The position numbers were made by a program, and so were the translations under genes. Of a DNA stretch of 64,000 bases, positions 25,568 through 34,539 are shown in pieces (positions within the stretch are counted from its first letter, which is position 1; each line of letters opens with the position of its first letter). Source of the DNA: Carbonatibacter sp965199245 (GTDB taxonomy: Bacteria > Pseudomonadota > Alphaproteobacteria > Kiloniellales > Kiloniellaceae); NCBI GenBank assembly GCA_965199245.1, contig CBDAQP010000003.1, forward strand, positions 496,001 through 560,000, in the 5' to 3' direction. Under the pieces are notes generated by a model. The model saw only the letters and a program-made list of their open reading frames with translations, was not told where the DNA came from and made no database searches.

Positions 25568-26308
25568 ATGTCCAATCATAACAATCGCCTGCTAAAAATC
25601 AGAGCATGGGTTGTAGCACGAAAAAGTCTCTGTCTTTTTAGACGCCCTGTCCTCAAAATCTATTACCAATTACTTTGTTGTTTAAAATATGCAACAAACA
25701 TACAATATCGGTCGCACCGTCGGTGGCTTCTTGAGTCTCCAGACGATCAGCTCCGCTACCGCTATGACCTGCCACCGGATGCTAATATACTTGATCTTGG
25801 CGGGTTTAATGGTGATTTTGCCGCCCGCTTTCTTGAACGTGGCTCAGCACAGATCACAATCTTTGAACCTCTCCCTACTTATGCTACGCGTATCAAAAAA
25901 CGCTTTGCCACTGTGCCATCCGTGATGGTGCAAAACGCAGGCCTGTCAGACAAGGACGAACAGGCTCGCTTTACAATAGACGGCGATGCGACAGGTGCGT
26001 TTCATCACTCTGCGACTGGCGCAACTGTCGAGGTCAGCTTGTTAGACAGCGAAAAGTTCTTTAAAAACTGTGGTGTTGATGAGTGGCATCTCGCAAAACT
26101 GAATATCGAAGGCGGAGAGTATGCTCTGCTCCGCTGTTGGATCGAAAAAAAACTCATTCAAAATATAAAATACCTACAGGTTCAATTTCATCTCAATGTT
26201 CCCAATGCCAAAAAACAATACAACGCCCTGGCCAAAGATTTGCAAAAAACGCACAGGCTCCGATGGCGATATCCCTTTATTTGGGAGTCTTGGGAACGGC
26301 GGGATTGA
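25568..26308 (+). CDS. FkbM-family methyltransferase
   Basis: This is a SAM-dependent methyltransferase. The binding motif is ANILDLGGFNGDFAARFL, followed by ITIFEPLPTYATRIKKRF, NAGLSDKDEQARF, a VSLLDSEKF loop and LAKLNIEGGEYALLRCW, the FkbM layout. Such enzymes O-methylate sugars at the non-reducing end of polysaccharides. I chose ATG 25568 (246 aa) because AAAGGTG lies 8 bases upstream. The frame is open further up to about 25409, where only TTG could start, and those residues look unlike the family. A short unrelated frame MKVFAPATCTDLHL begins at 25399 and ends quickly, possibly a relic. Confidence 0.78.
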   Translation: MSNHNNRLLKIRAWVVARKSLCLFRRPVLKIYYQLLCCLKYATNIQYRSHRRWLLESPDDQLRYRYDLPPDANILDLGGFNGDFAARFLERGSAQITIFEPLPTYATRIKKRFATVPSVMVQNAGLSDKDEQARFTIDGDATGAFHHSATGATVEVSLLDSEKFFKNCGVDEWHLAKLNIEGGEYALLRCWIEKKLIQNIKYLQVQFHLNVPNAKKQYNALAKDLQKTHRLRWRYPFIWESWERRD

Positions 26309-26342
26309 GACATGAAGCACACGCACAAAACTAGGGCTTCAT

Positions 26343-27278
26343 ATGGTCGATAATCAAGACACAAAACCAATCAAAGAGACTGTTGTCACCATTGCCCTCA
26401 ATGGGGGTTTGGGGAATCAGCTGTTCCAGTATGCCGCCGCTCTCGGGCTGGCTGTGCAACAGGGCAGGAACCTGAAAATCGATTTGTCCCTTTTCCCCCA
26501 CCACAAAGACCGCCCTTATCAGCTGAACCGCCTCAAGGTTCCACAGCACTTTTATAAGGATCCGCCTCTGTCCGCGCCCATGGCCCCCATGTTCATGACA
26601 CGCCTCCTACGCACCCGCATCATTGGCAAAATAAAACGACACACGAAACAACCTCGCAGTCTCTACTGCGAACCGCATTTCCATTTTGACCCTGCATTTT
26701 TTAACCTCTCGGGCGCGGAAGTCCTGATGGCAGGCTGTTTTCAAAGTCCGCGCTATTTCGTCGGGGTTGAAGCTCTGCTCCGTGAGCGGTTTCAGCTCCA
26801 GGCTCCCTTCACCCCCACAGCTTCCGCCTGGGCGGCGAAGATTGCACAATCCCCCTGCGCTGTATCCGTGCATCTGCGACGTGGAGACTACTTAAAACCG
26901 CAACACTCCACGACACATAACCTGCTGGATCGGGGCTATTATGACCGGGCGATGACCCTGATCAAGGATCTGGTCGGGGACGGGGCCGAGTTTTTTTTCT
27001 TTTCTGACGCCCCGGATTTTGTCGCAGACACCTTTGCCAACCTGCCCCGCGTTCATATCGTGCGCTCCGAACCCACCGCCCCATGGGAAGACCTGTTCCT
27101 CATGAGACAATGTCGGCACAACATTATCGCCAATAGCAGCTATTCCTGGTGGGGAGCCTGGCTGAACGAGACAGTGGACAAACGCATCATCGCCCCCGCA
27201 CAATGGTTCACTTCCGACTACCTGGCCACTTGCAACGTCGTTGACCTCTACCCTGAGGATTGGATCTTATTGAAATGA
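26343..27278 (+). CDS. GT11 alpha-1,2-fucosyltransferase, copy 1
   Basis: The 311-residue protein has GGLGNQLFQYAAALGLA near the N-terminus, the GT11 donor-site motif VSVHLRRGDYL at about residue 175, and the C-terminal NSSYSWWGAWLN. Family members transfer fucose from GDP-fucose in alpha-1,2 linkage, and some relatives act on galactose of surface O-antigens. From base 26383 onward it is nearly identical to 39210-40105. The first 14 codons differ, so the cassette boundary lies just inside the gene. Its stop overlaps an ATG stub (27275). Confidence 0.88.
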   Translation: MVDNQDTKPIKETVVTIALNGGLGNQLFQYAAALGLAVQQGRNLKIDLSLFPHHKDRPYQLNRLKVPQHFYKDPPLSAPMAPMFMTRLLRTRIIGKIKRHTKQPRSLYCEPHFHFDPAFFNLSGAEVLMAGCFQSPRYFVGVEALLRERFQLQAPFTPTASAWAAKIAQSPCAVSVHLRRGDYLKPQHSTTHNLLDRGYYDRAMTLIKDLVGDGAEFFFFSDAPDFVADTFANLPRVHIVRSEPTAPWEDLFLMRQCRHNIIANSSYSWWGAWLNETVDKRIIAPAQWFTSDYLATCNVVDLYPEDWILLK

Positions 27279-27823
27279 ATAAAAACCCTGCACTTTCTGT
27301 TATCCCGTCCATCTGTACAGCCCCAAAAACAACCTTCATCTTTTGGAGAATATAAACACCATGATCAAAGCCGCTTTTGTGAGTGCTCACGATGCACATC
27401 CCTGGCAGCGTCAGCTCCCCGAAAGACAAAACTGTTTTGATGGTGTTGAATTTTTCATCCCGCCCGGGGAAGCGGATATCATTTTCATTCACGATGATCT
27501 CAAGCCAGGAGCCTGCATTGACCTCAACAAACATATCCCCAAAATCTGCATTGTTTCGGAGCCTCCCGATTTCGTAAAGATTTACAATCGCTATAATGTG
27601 ACCTTTCTGTCACAATTTGACCATGTCCTCGCCTTTAACCGCACGACATCACACCCCAACCTCATACTGGGACAGACAGGCCTTCCCTGGTTTGTGGGGA
27701 GCATGTCTATAAGTAAACAAGGAGGCGTAACATTTTTTGACCGCCCTCTCTCGTTCGATGATTTTAAAACGCACAACCCGCAGAAAACAAAACTGGTTTC
27801 TGTTGTCTCATCAAACAAAACTG
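26383..27823 (+). repeat. 1441-bp GT11-GT10 cassette, copy 1
   Basis: This block pairs base for base, at an offset of 12827 with no net indel, with 39210-40650. It covers nearly all of the GT11 gene, the spacer and the first 154 codons of GT10. Only scattered substitutions were seen (for example CTCTCGG/CTCCCGG near 26707). Homology starts at TTGTCACC and ends at AACAAAACTG. Confidence 0.92.
27275..27311 (+). other. Stub of a GT2 type B gene start
   Basis: ATGAATAAAAACCCTGCACT and TTCTGTTATCCCGTC match the first codons of the GT2 gene at 28631 (MNKSPALSVILPV), but homology ends after about 12 codons and the frame is lost. The bases before it (GGATCTTATTGAA) also match those before 28631 (GGATTTTATTGAA). 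It therefore appears that the GT2 start once followed GT11 directly and was replaced by GT10. Confidence 0.7.
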
Positions 27824-28422
27824 GCCTTCCCGGTCACCGGGCGCGGCTTGACTTTGTGGCAAGGCTCAAGGATGCCCTGGGCGGTCAGGTCGATGTTTTC
27901 GGGCGTGGTCTCAACGACTTTGTGGATAAAAGAGACGTCCTTGATGATTACAGATACCACATCGCCATTGAAAATTCTGTGGCCGAACACTACTGGACGG
28001 AAAAACTCGCCGACCCTTACCTGACCCTGACCTTTCCGATTTATCACGGTTGTCCCAACATTGCAGACTATTTCCACCACGACGCCATCCGCACCATCAA
28101 TATCTATGAACCGGACAAGGCCATAGAGACCATCACAGACATCATTGCCTCCGACCTTGCAGAAAAAAACAGGGACGCCTTGCTGGAGGCACGACGACAG
28201 GTTCTCTATGATTATAATATCTTCGCCGTCATGGCGAGAACGGCCAAGGACATCCTCGCGCAAAACCGGCCCGTGATCGAAATCAAGGAGCTTCGATCAC
28301 AACAACACTTTGGGCCACTTCACGTAAAGCTCAGAGTGGGGATTTACACCTTGCTCGAAAAATACCCGAAAACCGGTGCGTTTCGGACAATTCTTCGCTT
28401 TATCAGAAACAGAGTGTTCTGA
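27361..28422 (+). CDS. GT10 alpha-1,3/4-fucosyltransferase, full-length copy
   Basis: This 353-residue family 10 glycosyltransferase has, in the C-terminal half, FGRGLNDFVDKRDVLDDYRY and HIAIENSVAEHYWTEKLADP with FPIYHGCPNIADYF, the conserved donor-binding block. It transfers fucose from GDP-fucose, as in Lewis-type antigens; the acceptor here is unknown. ATG 27361 was chosen because GGAG lies about 12 bases upstream and the duplicate shares this start. The first 463 bases belong to the duplicated cassette. The homologue at 40188 is truncated at codon 154. Confidence 0.85.
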   Translation: MIKAAFVSAHDAHPWQRQLPERQNCFDGVEFFIPPGEADIIFIHDDLKPGACIDLNKHIPKICIVSEPPDFVKIYNRYNVTFLSQFDHVLAFNRTTSHPNLILGQTGLPWFVGSMSISKQGGVTFFDRPLSFDDFKTHNPQKTKLVSVVSSNKTGLPGHRARLDFVARLKDALGGQVDVFGRGLNDFVDKRDVLDDYRYHIAIENSVAEHYWTEKLADPYLTLTFPIYHGCPNIADYFHHDAIRTINIYEPDKAIETITDIIASDLAEKNRDALLEARRQVLYDYNIFAVMARTAKDILAQNRPVIEIKELRSQQHFGPLHVKLRVGIYTLLEKYPKTGAFRTILRFIRNRVF

Positions 28423-28630
28423 ACTCCCCCACCAAAATACCTGGAAAAGCTCCAAAGCAAAAAACATGACTGAAAAGGCCATCTTCCACTGCCCGCACCC
28501 TGATTCAGAATTGGGTCGGGGAAAAGTGTTTTTCTTTTTTTCCGCCCTGCTCTGTCAAGATGTGATATAGTTCTCTGCCTTCACAACCTCCTGGAAAAAC
28601 CCTATACTCGCGTGACTGGATTTTATTGAA

Positions 28631-29692
28631 ATGAATAAAAGCCCCGCACTTTCTGTTATCTTGCCCGTTTATAATACCGAACGCTACCTGCGCGAAGCGG
28701 TTGATAGTATCCTGACCCAGACCTTTACAGATTTTGAACTGATCCTCATCGATGACGGCTCCACCGATAGGAGCGGAGACATCTGCCGCGAATATGCCGG
28801 ACGCGACCCCCGCATTGTTCTGATCGACCGTCCCAATGGCGGGCTGGTTTCGGCACTGAACGAAGGTATCGCCAAGGCCCGCGCCCCACTCATCGCCCGC
28901 ATGGACGCCGATGATATTGCCATGCCCGAACGTTTCGCCTGCCAATACGCGCATATGATGAAAAACCCACAAATCGCTGTCCTCGGTAGCGCAATCCGAT
29001 GGATCGATGAAACAGGACAAATAACCGGATTAGGTCTCTATCCCCTCATCCCGGCAGAGAGCAAAGACGCGCTTAAGCGGGGATGCTCCGTCGCTCATCC
29101 TGCGGTTATAATGCGAAAATCTGCTGTTTTAAAGGCTGGTGGCTACCGGACAGCCTTTATATATGCAGAAGATTATGACCTCTGGTTGCGCCTTGTTGAA
29201 CAGGGCCACGACATTTCCAATCTGCCACAACCCTTGCTGAAATATCGCGGACATGGAGCCAACGTATCCAAAGTGCATCAGGAAAAACAGGTTATAGCGA
29301 CTGTTCTGGCACGTCTTTCCTATGAAGTGCGCCAAGCGGGGCATCCTGACCCACTCGCCGGGGTTGAAACACTTCATGCCGGGCTTGTGCAAGAATTCCC
29401 GGATCATCTGCGCTCTCAGGCAGAGGCGATGCTCTTCACCAAACGCCATATCAATCGGTCACACATACAGACAAAGGAAGAAACAGTCCAGGCATGGCAA
29501 GACTACCAACAGCTTGCCCCACAGGTTCAACGCGATCCTTTGCTCTGTGATTTTCTCATGGCTCTGTTAAAAAGGGCTGTGCGTCAGGGATCCTGGGGCA
29601 CGGCCCGCGCCGCACTGTGCGAAGCCTTTCGCCGACACCCGAAAAGGGCAGTTTGGATTATGTGGCAGAGATCACGCGGACAAAAGATCTAA
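28631..29692 (+). CDS. GT2 glycosyltransferase, type B, free-standing copy
   Basis: This 353-residue family 2 transferase has SVILPVYNTERYLREAVDSI, LIDDGSTDRSGD, and the acidic metal site ARMDADDIAMPERF, then AEDYDLWLRL. It lies in the middle of the glycosyltransferase series after a 208-base spacer in which I see no gene. The domain is very similar to residues 406-763 of the fusion protein at 34502, mainly over the first 140 residues; after GSAIRWID the two diverge. It probably adds a hexose to the polymer; specificity is not readable. Confidence 0.85.
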   Translation: MNKSPALSVILPVYNTERYLREAVDSILTQTFTDFELILIDDGSTDRSGDICREYAGRDPRIVLIDRPNGGLVSALNEGIAKARAPLIARMDADDIAMPERFACQYAHMMKNPQIAVLGSAIRWIDETGQITGLGLYPLIPAESKDALKRGCSVAHPAVIMRKSAVLKAGGYRTAFIYAEDYDLWLRLVEQGHDISNLPQPLLKYRGHGANVSKVHQEKQVIATVLARLSYEVRQAGHPDPLAGVETLHAGLVQEFPDHLRSQAEAMLFTKRHINRSHIQTKEETVQAWQDYQQLAPQVQRDPLLCDFLMALLKRAVRQGSWGTARAALCEAFRRHPKRAVWIMWQRSRGQKI

Positions 29693-29754
29693 AAACAATC
29701 ATGGCAACACTGCCCACCCGGACTATTGAGAAGCAACAGAGAAAAAAACATACA

Positions 29755-30732
29755 ATGAACCCCTATGAAATTGATGTCATTATCCCGGTGTTTAACGGCG
29801 AAAAATATCTTGCCGAAACACTCGTATCTGTTCAAAAACAAACTCTTCTCCCGGCACGCATTATCGTTGTCAATGATGGCTCAACCGACAAGACAGCAGA
29901 GATCATCGCATCATTCAGCCAGTCCGACCGCCGGATTATCCCCCTCCACTTGCCGCAGAACAGAGGGCCATCAGCCGCCCGAAATGCCGGCATAGAAACG
30001 TCATCCGCCCCCTTTGTCGCGTTTTTGGATGCAGACGATATCTGGCTGCCGGAAAAACTTGAAACCCAGGTCGAGGTCTTTCAACAAGTCGGGCCTGAGA
30101 CAGGATTTGTCCATTCTTCCTATTTTGTCATCGACAACACAACGGAAAACCAAATCCCTGGTGTCAACGTGATGCCACCAACACGGCGTGGTGATATCTT
30201 TTTGCCCCTGTTGCTCAGAGGCATTTTTTTATCAGGCTCTGCATCCAGCGTTCTTGTCCGCCGCGCTGTCCTGGATCAGGCTGGCCCTTTTGACGAAGGG
30301 TTATTCTATGGCCAAGACTGGGATATGTGGATCAGGCTCGCACGCATCAGCCACGTCGATTTCACCCCCAAAGCCGTCGTGGGCATCAGAGCACACGATC
30401 AAAGCGGATCACGTCGTGCATGGCGCGAGCGGTCGATTGAATTCTTTCAACAACATCTGCTCATCTATTCGAAGTGGGAAAAAGAAATTGCGAACAACCG
30501 GAAACTCGCGCGCTTCTTGCGCCGTTGGGCTGCGGATGCTGCCCTCACCGTCATGCTCTATCGTCGCTCTCCTGCCGAAGGTTTGGCCTTGTATCAAAAT
30601 ATCGCAACACACAAGAGTCCCTTTGTACAGAAACTCTTTCACAATGTCGCACATTTCTGGCTTGAAATCTGCCGCTATGCGTTCTCTATTCTCTGGGGAC
30701 GCGTAAAGTGCAATGCAGGATTCAAGAGATGA
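29755..30732 (+). CDS. GT2 glycosyltransferase, type A, copy 2
   Basis: This 325-residue paralogue of the gene at 24329 has YEIDVIIPVFNGEKYLAETL, NDGSTDKT, FLDADDIWLPEKLE and WDMWIRLARISHVDF. ATG 29755 is the probable start, since the equivalent residues begin there, although an in-frame extension upstream is open. The two copies differ most at residues about 122-136 (FVIDNTTENQIPGVN here) and near the C-terminus, consistent with gene conversion of the rest. The stop overlaps the next start by ATGA (30729-30732). Confidence 0.85.
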   Translation: MNPYEIDVIIPVFNGEKYLAETLVSVQKQTLLPARIIVVNDGSTDKTAEIIASFSQSDRRIIPLHLPQNRGPSAARNAGIETSSAPFVAFLDADDIWLPEKLETQVEVFQQVGPETGFVHSSYFVIDNTTENQIPGVNVMPPTRRGDIFLPLLLRGIFLSGSASSVLVRRAVLDQAGPFDEGLFYGQDWDMWIRLARISHVDFTPKAVVGIRAHDQSGSRRAWRERSIEFFQQHLLIYSKWEKEIANNRKLARFLRRWAADAALTVMLYRRSPAEGLALYQNIATHKSPFVQKLFHNVAHFWLEICRYAFSILWGRVKCNAGFKR

Positions 30733-32402
30733 ACATAGACTCAATCAAAAAATCACTCCATACTCTGACAAAATCAAATAAAAAATCAATTTGTTTGGTT
30801 TTTTCCACGGTTTTATCTGAAGATACCTGCCAACAGCTTCTCGACATCACAGGCATCACAGGCATTCTCATGCCACCAGGTTCCCAAAAAAGACCGCAAA
30901 ATATTGGCACCCTTAACGAAAATCAACCCTGGACACTTCCCGATCCAAAGCCTGATCTTTTTGTCTGCGTCAACAAACCTTTCGTTTTTCTTTTAGATCG
31001 AAATCATACAATAAAAAATATTTTAAAAATAATTTTTTTTAATCATTACACCTTAAATCACATAGGAATCGAAAAAAATAAAATCATTACACAAATAATG
31101 TCCCGTACAATGAATTATATTTATAAAAAATTAAATTTTCATTACGTCCATTTAACCACACAGCTGTTCGCGCAAATTGGCAATGTGAATAGGCCCCTGA
31201 ACACCGCAAAAGGGTCGGTGATCGTGAGTTACAGCCTTGCCCCCGGTGGGGCAGAGCGACAGGTTGTGAATAGCTTAAAGGGCCTCGCGCAGAAAAATAT
31301 CTTTCCTGAGCTATGGTGTACGCACCTGAACGGGAACTACGGGTTCTATCGCCCCCTTCTCCCCCCCCAAACGCCCGTGGCAACGGTTGACCGCATGGTG
31401 CTTGACCTGATGGGTGATGATGATGTTGCGACAGAAATCAACAAACGAAGGAATGTTTTTCACCACCTGAAAACGCAACTGCCCGCCGATGTGTTCAGTG
31501 CTGTTTTAAATTTCTCAATTCTTTTCCTGCACAAAAAACCAGCTGTGGTTCATACATGGCAAGACTATACAAATATTACTGCTGGCCTCGCCGCTGCTGT
31601 GTCTGGGGTTCCCAAAATCGTCATGGGCACCAGAAACATGACTCCGCGTCATTTTGACTACAACTCCCCCGTGATGAAACCAATCTACCAATTTTTAACT
31701 CAGCACCCCCACGTTGTTTTACTCAACAATAGTCACGCCGGCGCAAAAGATTACGAAAATTGGCTCGCATTACCAAGGAACAACATCAAAGTCATCCACA
31801 ATGGCGTTTACCCTGGCAAACGACTGGACGAGACAGCATGCTTCACCTGGAAAAAATCTCACCACATCCAGGCTAATCAAAAAATTGTTGGAACCATTGC
31901 ACGATTTTACAATGAAAAAGCACCCGAGCTGTGGCTTAACTGTGCACGGCGGATCGCGAAACGTCACCCCGATTGTATGTTTTTAATGATTGGTGATGGA
32001 CCCCTCAGGCCCAAAATAGAACGCCGGATTGCACGGCATGGTCTCCAGGCACGCTTTTTGATGCTGGGTAATATAGCGGATATTTCCGCGCCCCTGTCAT
32101 GCATGGATGTTTTTTTGATGACATCAAAATTCGAAGGACTCCCCAATGTGCTGATTGAGGCCCAAATGATGGGCGTCCCTGTGATTACTACAGAGGCTGG
32201 CGGAGCCGAAGAAACGCTTGAGAATGGTGTGACAGGGCATCTTGCACACACACGCAAAGCCAGCGAGCTGGCTGATTATGTCATCACCGAATTAGAACAG
32301 GAAACCCTTGCAAAAAATCGCACCAACATTAAAAAAACAGCACAGCAACGTTTCGGTGTCGATCAGATGGTCGAAAAAACACTGAGTCTCTATCGAGACT
32401 GA
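30729..32402 (+). CDS. GT4 glycosyltransferase with unknown N-terminal region
   Basis: This is a 557-residue protein. From residue about 165 it is a GT-B family 4 transferase: SYSLAPGGAERQVVNSLKGL, then VGTIARFYNEKAPELWL, MIGDGPLRPKIE, and SKFEGLPNVLIEAQMMGVPV near residue 480 with the conserved acidic donor-site residue. The first 160 residues have no motif I recognise. Bases about 30990-31140 encoding part of them are very AT-rich (KNILKIIFFNHYTLN), unlike the rest. ATG 30729 overlaps the previous stop. It extends the glycan; the sugar is unknown. Confidence 0.8.
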   Translation: MNIDSIKKSLHTLTKSNKKSICLVFSTVLSEDTCQQLLDITGITGILMPPGSQKRPQNIGTLNENQPWTLPDPKPDLFVCVNKPFVFLLDRNHTIKNILKIIFFNHYTLNHIGIEKNKIITQIMSRTMNYIYKKLNFHYVHLTTQLFAQIGNVNRPLNTAKGSVIVSYSLAPGGAERQVVNSLKGLAQKNIFPELWCTHLNGNYGFYRPLLPPQTPVATVDRMVLDLMGDDDVATEINKRRNVFHHLKTQLPADVFSAVLNFSILFLHKKPAVVHTWQDYTNITAGLAAAVSGVPKIVMGTRNMTPRHFDYNSPVMKPIYQFLTQHPHVVLLNNSHAGAKDYENWLALPRNNIKVIHNGVYPGKRLDETACFTWKKSHHIQANQKIVGTIARFYNEKAPELWLNCARRIAKRHPDCMFLMIGDGPLRPKIERRIARHGLQARFLMLGNIADISAPLSCMDVFLMTSKFEGLPNVLIEAQMMGVPVITTEAGGAEETLENGVTGHLAHTRKASELADYVITELEQETLAKNRTNIKKTAQQRFGVDQMVEKTLSLYRD

Positions 32403-32426
32403 GCAAGAAAGAAAGTAGCTCTCCCA

Positions 32427-32574
32427 TGAATATCTCTAAAAACACTGCTCCTCGTCATCTGGGGCATCAAATCGCCTTAGATCCGCGCGTGCAACACAAC
32501 CTGCTATTCTAAAATACGTCACGTATTCTGCGGTTATCGAAAACAGTTTTCCTACCAACCAACTTCGGCTTGGC
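32427..32574 (-). repeat. Dispersed palindromic repeat, copy C (reverse)
   Basis: Read on the minus strand, it starts GCCAAGCCGAAGTTGG, passes CTGTTTTCGATAACCGCAGA and the hairpin AATACG-TGA-CGTATT (32513-32527), then GTTGTGTTGCACGCGC and TTTGATGCCCCAGATGACGA, and ends GTTTTTAGAGATATTCA. Its left edge abuts the leader of asnB at 32593. Translated in the galE-copy frame it gives NAKPKLVGRKTVFDNRRIRD and a stop soon after, so this copy is not an open insertion. Confidence 0.78.
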
Positions 32575-32592
32575 GTTTTTGGAGGTACTCAC

Positions 32593-34539
32593 ATGTGTGG
32601 ATTGGTTGGCTTTATAGATCCAGGCAGGCGATACTGCACCGATGGCCGCTTGGTGACGGACATGGCGCAGGCTATTCGCGCCCGGGGGCCAGACGGTGCA
32701 GGAGCTTGGGTTTCTGCGGCAGATGGGCTTGCGCTCGCGCATCGGCGGTTGTCTATTCTGGATTTGTCTGAACAGGGACGACAACCCATTCAATCGCAGA
32801 ATCAGCGTTGGCAGTTGGTTTACAATGGTGAAATTTATAACTTTCGCGACATTCGTCATGAACTCGAGGGTGCGGGCCTGCGTTTTCGTGGTCACTCCGA
32901 CACAGAGGTTCTGGTCGAATCCCTAAGTCTATGGGGAATTGAACGCACACTGGGCAAACTCAATGGCATGTTTGCCTTTGCTGCTTTTGATCGGCAAAAC
33001 AGAAAACTCTTTCTGGGGCGTGATCGTCTCGGCATCAAGCCCCTGTACTATGGTCGTGTCGAAGGTGTTTTCTTTTTCGGGTCAGAACTCAAGGCCTTTG
33101 CGCACCATCCGGCCTGGCAACCCACAATTTGCCGCGATGCCGTCGCTGCTTACCTGCGCGGGGGCTATATGCCGTCCTGCCAGAGCATCTGGCAAGGCGT
33201 GAAACAGGTCGTTCCTGGAACGTTTGTTGTTGTCGAAACCAGCACCCTCCAGACTAAAACGAAAAGCTATTGGTCTGTCGCAGACTCTTACGAAAAAGGG
33301 CGCACAGCCCCCCTGGCCCTGTCTGATGCAGATGCGATTGCACAACTTGACAGCCTGCTCAGGGATGCAGTGGGACAGCAAATGGTTGCCGATGTTCCCT
33401 TGGGGGCCTTTCTGTCTGGTGGCATTGACTCATCGCTTGTCGTCGCCTTGATGCAGGCGCAGACACAAAATCCGGTCAAATCTTTCTCAATTGGCTTTGA
33501 GTCGGCGGCCCACAACGAAGCAGACTACGCCCGTGATGTCGCCCAACATTTAGGCACAGACCACACCGAGCTTTATGTCACCGCCGAACAGGCCCTTGAA
33601 ACCATTCCTTATCTCAGCGACTGGTATGATGAACCCTTTGCCGATTCGTCACAAATTCCAACCTATCTTGTCTCCCGCCTTGCCCGCGATCAGGTCACTG
33701 TTGCGCTGTCCGGGGACGGGGGCGATGAAATGTTCGGGGGCTATAGTCGCTACCATCTTTTGTCGTCGAGCAGACACAAAATTATTCCGTGGTCTGTCAT
33801 CGGTCGTGTTTTGAACCACCTGCCTGATCCACTGTTGAACGGCGCAGGCCATCTGGTTCCGCGCCAATACAGGCGCGATAGCTTTGCACAAAAATTACGC
33901 AACTTTGTTCGCAATGCGGCCCAAGGCCCCCGGAACAGCTATCTGGGGACGCTCACCCACTGGGATCCCGCCGCAATTATGATTGATGGGCATGAACCAG
34001 AACACCCTGCACAGGACAAAGAATTGTTCGAATCTTCCCCTGGCCTGCTGTCGTGGATGCAGCAGGTGGATAGTGTTTCTTACCTGCCAGGGGATATTCT
34101 CACAAAGGTTGACAGGGCCAGCATGGCTGTTAGTCTCGAAGCTCGCGTTCCATTGCTGGATCATCGGGTTTTTGAATTTGCCTGTCGCCTGCCGATTTAT
34201 ATGAAAATTCGCCAAGGCCAGACAAAGTGGCTGTTGCGTCAGGTGCTTTATCAATATGTGCCAGCCACACTGATTGACCGCCCCAAAATGGGGTTTGGTG
34301 CCCCCCTTGCGACGTGGCTACGCGGCCCCTTGAAAGAGTGGGCCTGGAGCAGGATTGAACCGGGCTGTTTAAAAAAACATGGTCTTCTCGATGTCAAAGA
34401 AATACAATATCGCTGGGATACCCACCAAAGTAGAAAGGCAAATTGGGAATACCCCCTCTGGACCGTCATTATTTTACATGATTGGTTAGAAAAGCAAACA
34501 GATGGAGCGAACAAGAATAAAGATAACCTGCCTGATTAG
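32593..34539 (+). CDS. asnB: Asparagine synthase (glutamine-hydrolysing) family, copy 1
   Basis: The 648-residue protein has the class II amidotransferase N-terminus with nucleophile Cys2 (MCGLVGFID), then VYNGEIYNF and RGHSDTEVL. The synthetase domain has the pyrophosphate loop GAFLSGGIDSSLVVAL at about residue 270 and LSGDGGDEMFGGY. The leader has GGAGG 8 bases before ATG. Its place within a polysaccharide locus suggests it may amidate a sugar acid or make an amidated glycan part rather than free asparagine; that is inferred, and housekeeping activity is possible. A second homologue lies at 42215. The 3' end overlaps the next gene by 38 bases. Confidence 0.85.
   Translation: MCGLVGFIDPGRRYCTDGRLVTDMAQAIRARGPDGAGAWVSAADGLALAHRRLSILDLSEQGRQPIQSQNQRWQLVYNGEIYNFRDIRHELEGAGLRFRGHSDTEVLVESLSLWGIERTLGKLNGMFAFAAFDRQNRKLFLGRDRLGIKPLYYGRVEGVFFFGSELKAFAHHPAWQPTICRDAVAAYLRGGYMPSCQSIWQGVKQVVPGTFVVVETSTLQTKTKSYWSVADSYEKGRTAPLALSDADAIAQLDSLLRDAVGQQMVADVPLGAFLSGGIDSSLVVALMQAQTQNPVKSFSIGFESAAHNEADYARDVAQHLGTDHTELYVTAEQALETIPYLSDWYDEPFADSSQIPTYLVSRLARDQVTVALSGDGGDEMFGGYSRYHLLSSSRHKIIPWSVIGRVLNHLPDPLLNGAGHLVPRQYRRDSFAQKLRNFVRNAAQGPRNSYLGTLTHWDPAAIMIDGHEPEHPAQDKELFESSPGLLSWMQQVDSVSYLPGDILTKVDRASMAVSLEARVPLLDHRVFEFACRLPIYMKIRQGQTKWLLRQVLYQYVPATLIDRPKMGFGAPLATWLRGPLKEWAWSRIEPGCLKKHGLLDVKEIQYRWDTHQSRKANWEYPLWTVIILHDWLEKQTDGANKNKDNLPD

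Noticed and set aside
28466..28570. Short frame MTEKAIFHCPHPDSEL in the spacer before the GT2 gene
   Set aside because: It is only about 34 codons, with no ribosome site or recognisable family. It could be a relic, but nothing supports it.
32509..32895. Minus-strand open frame of 128 codons ending NAKPKLVGRKTVFDNRRIRD
   Set aside because: Most of it is antisense to asnB. Only its end is meaningful, as the translated dispersed repeat, so it is annotated as a repeat rather than a gene.
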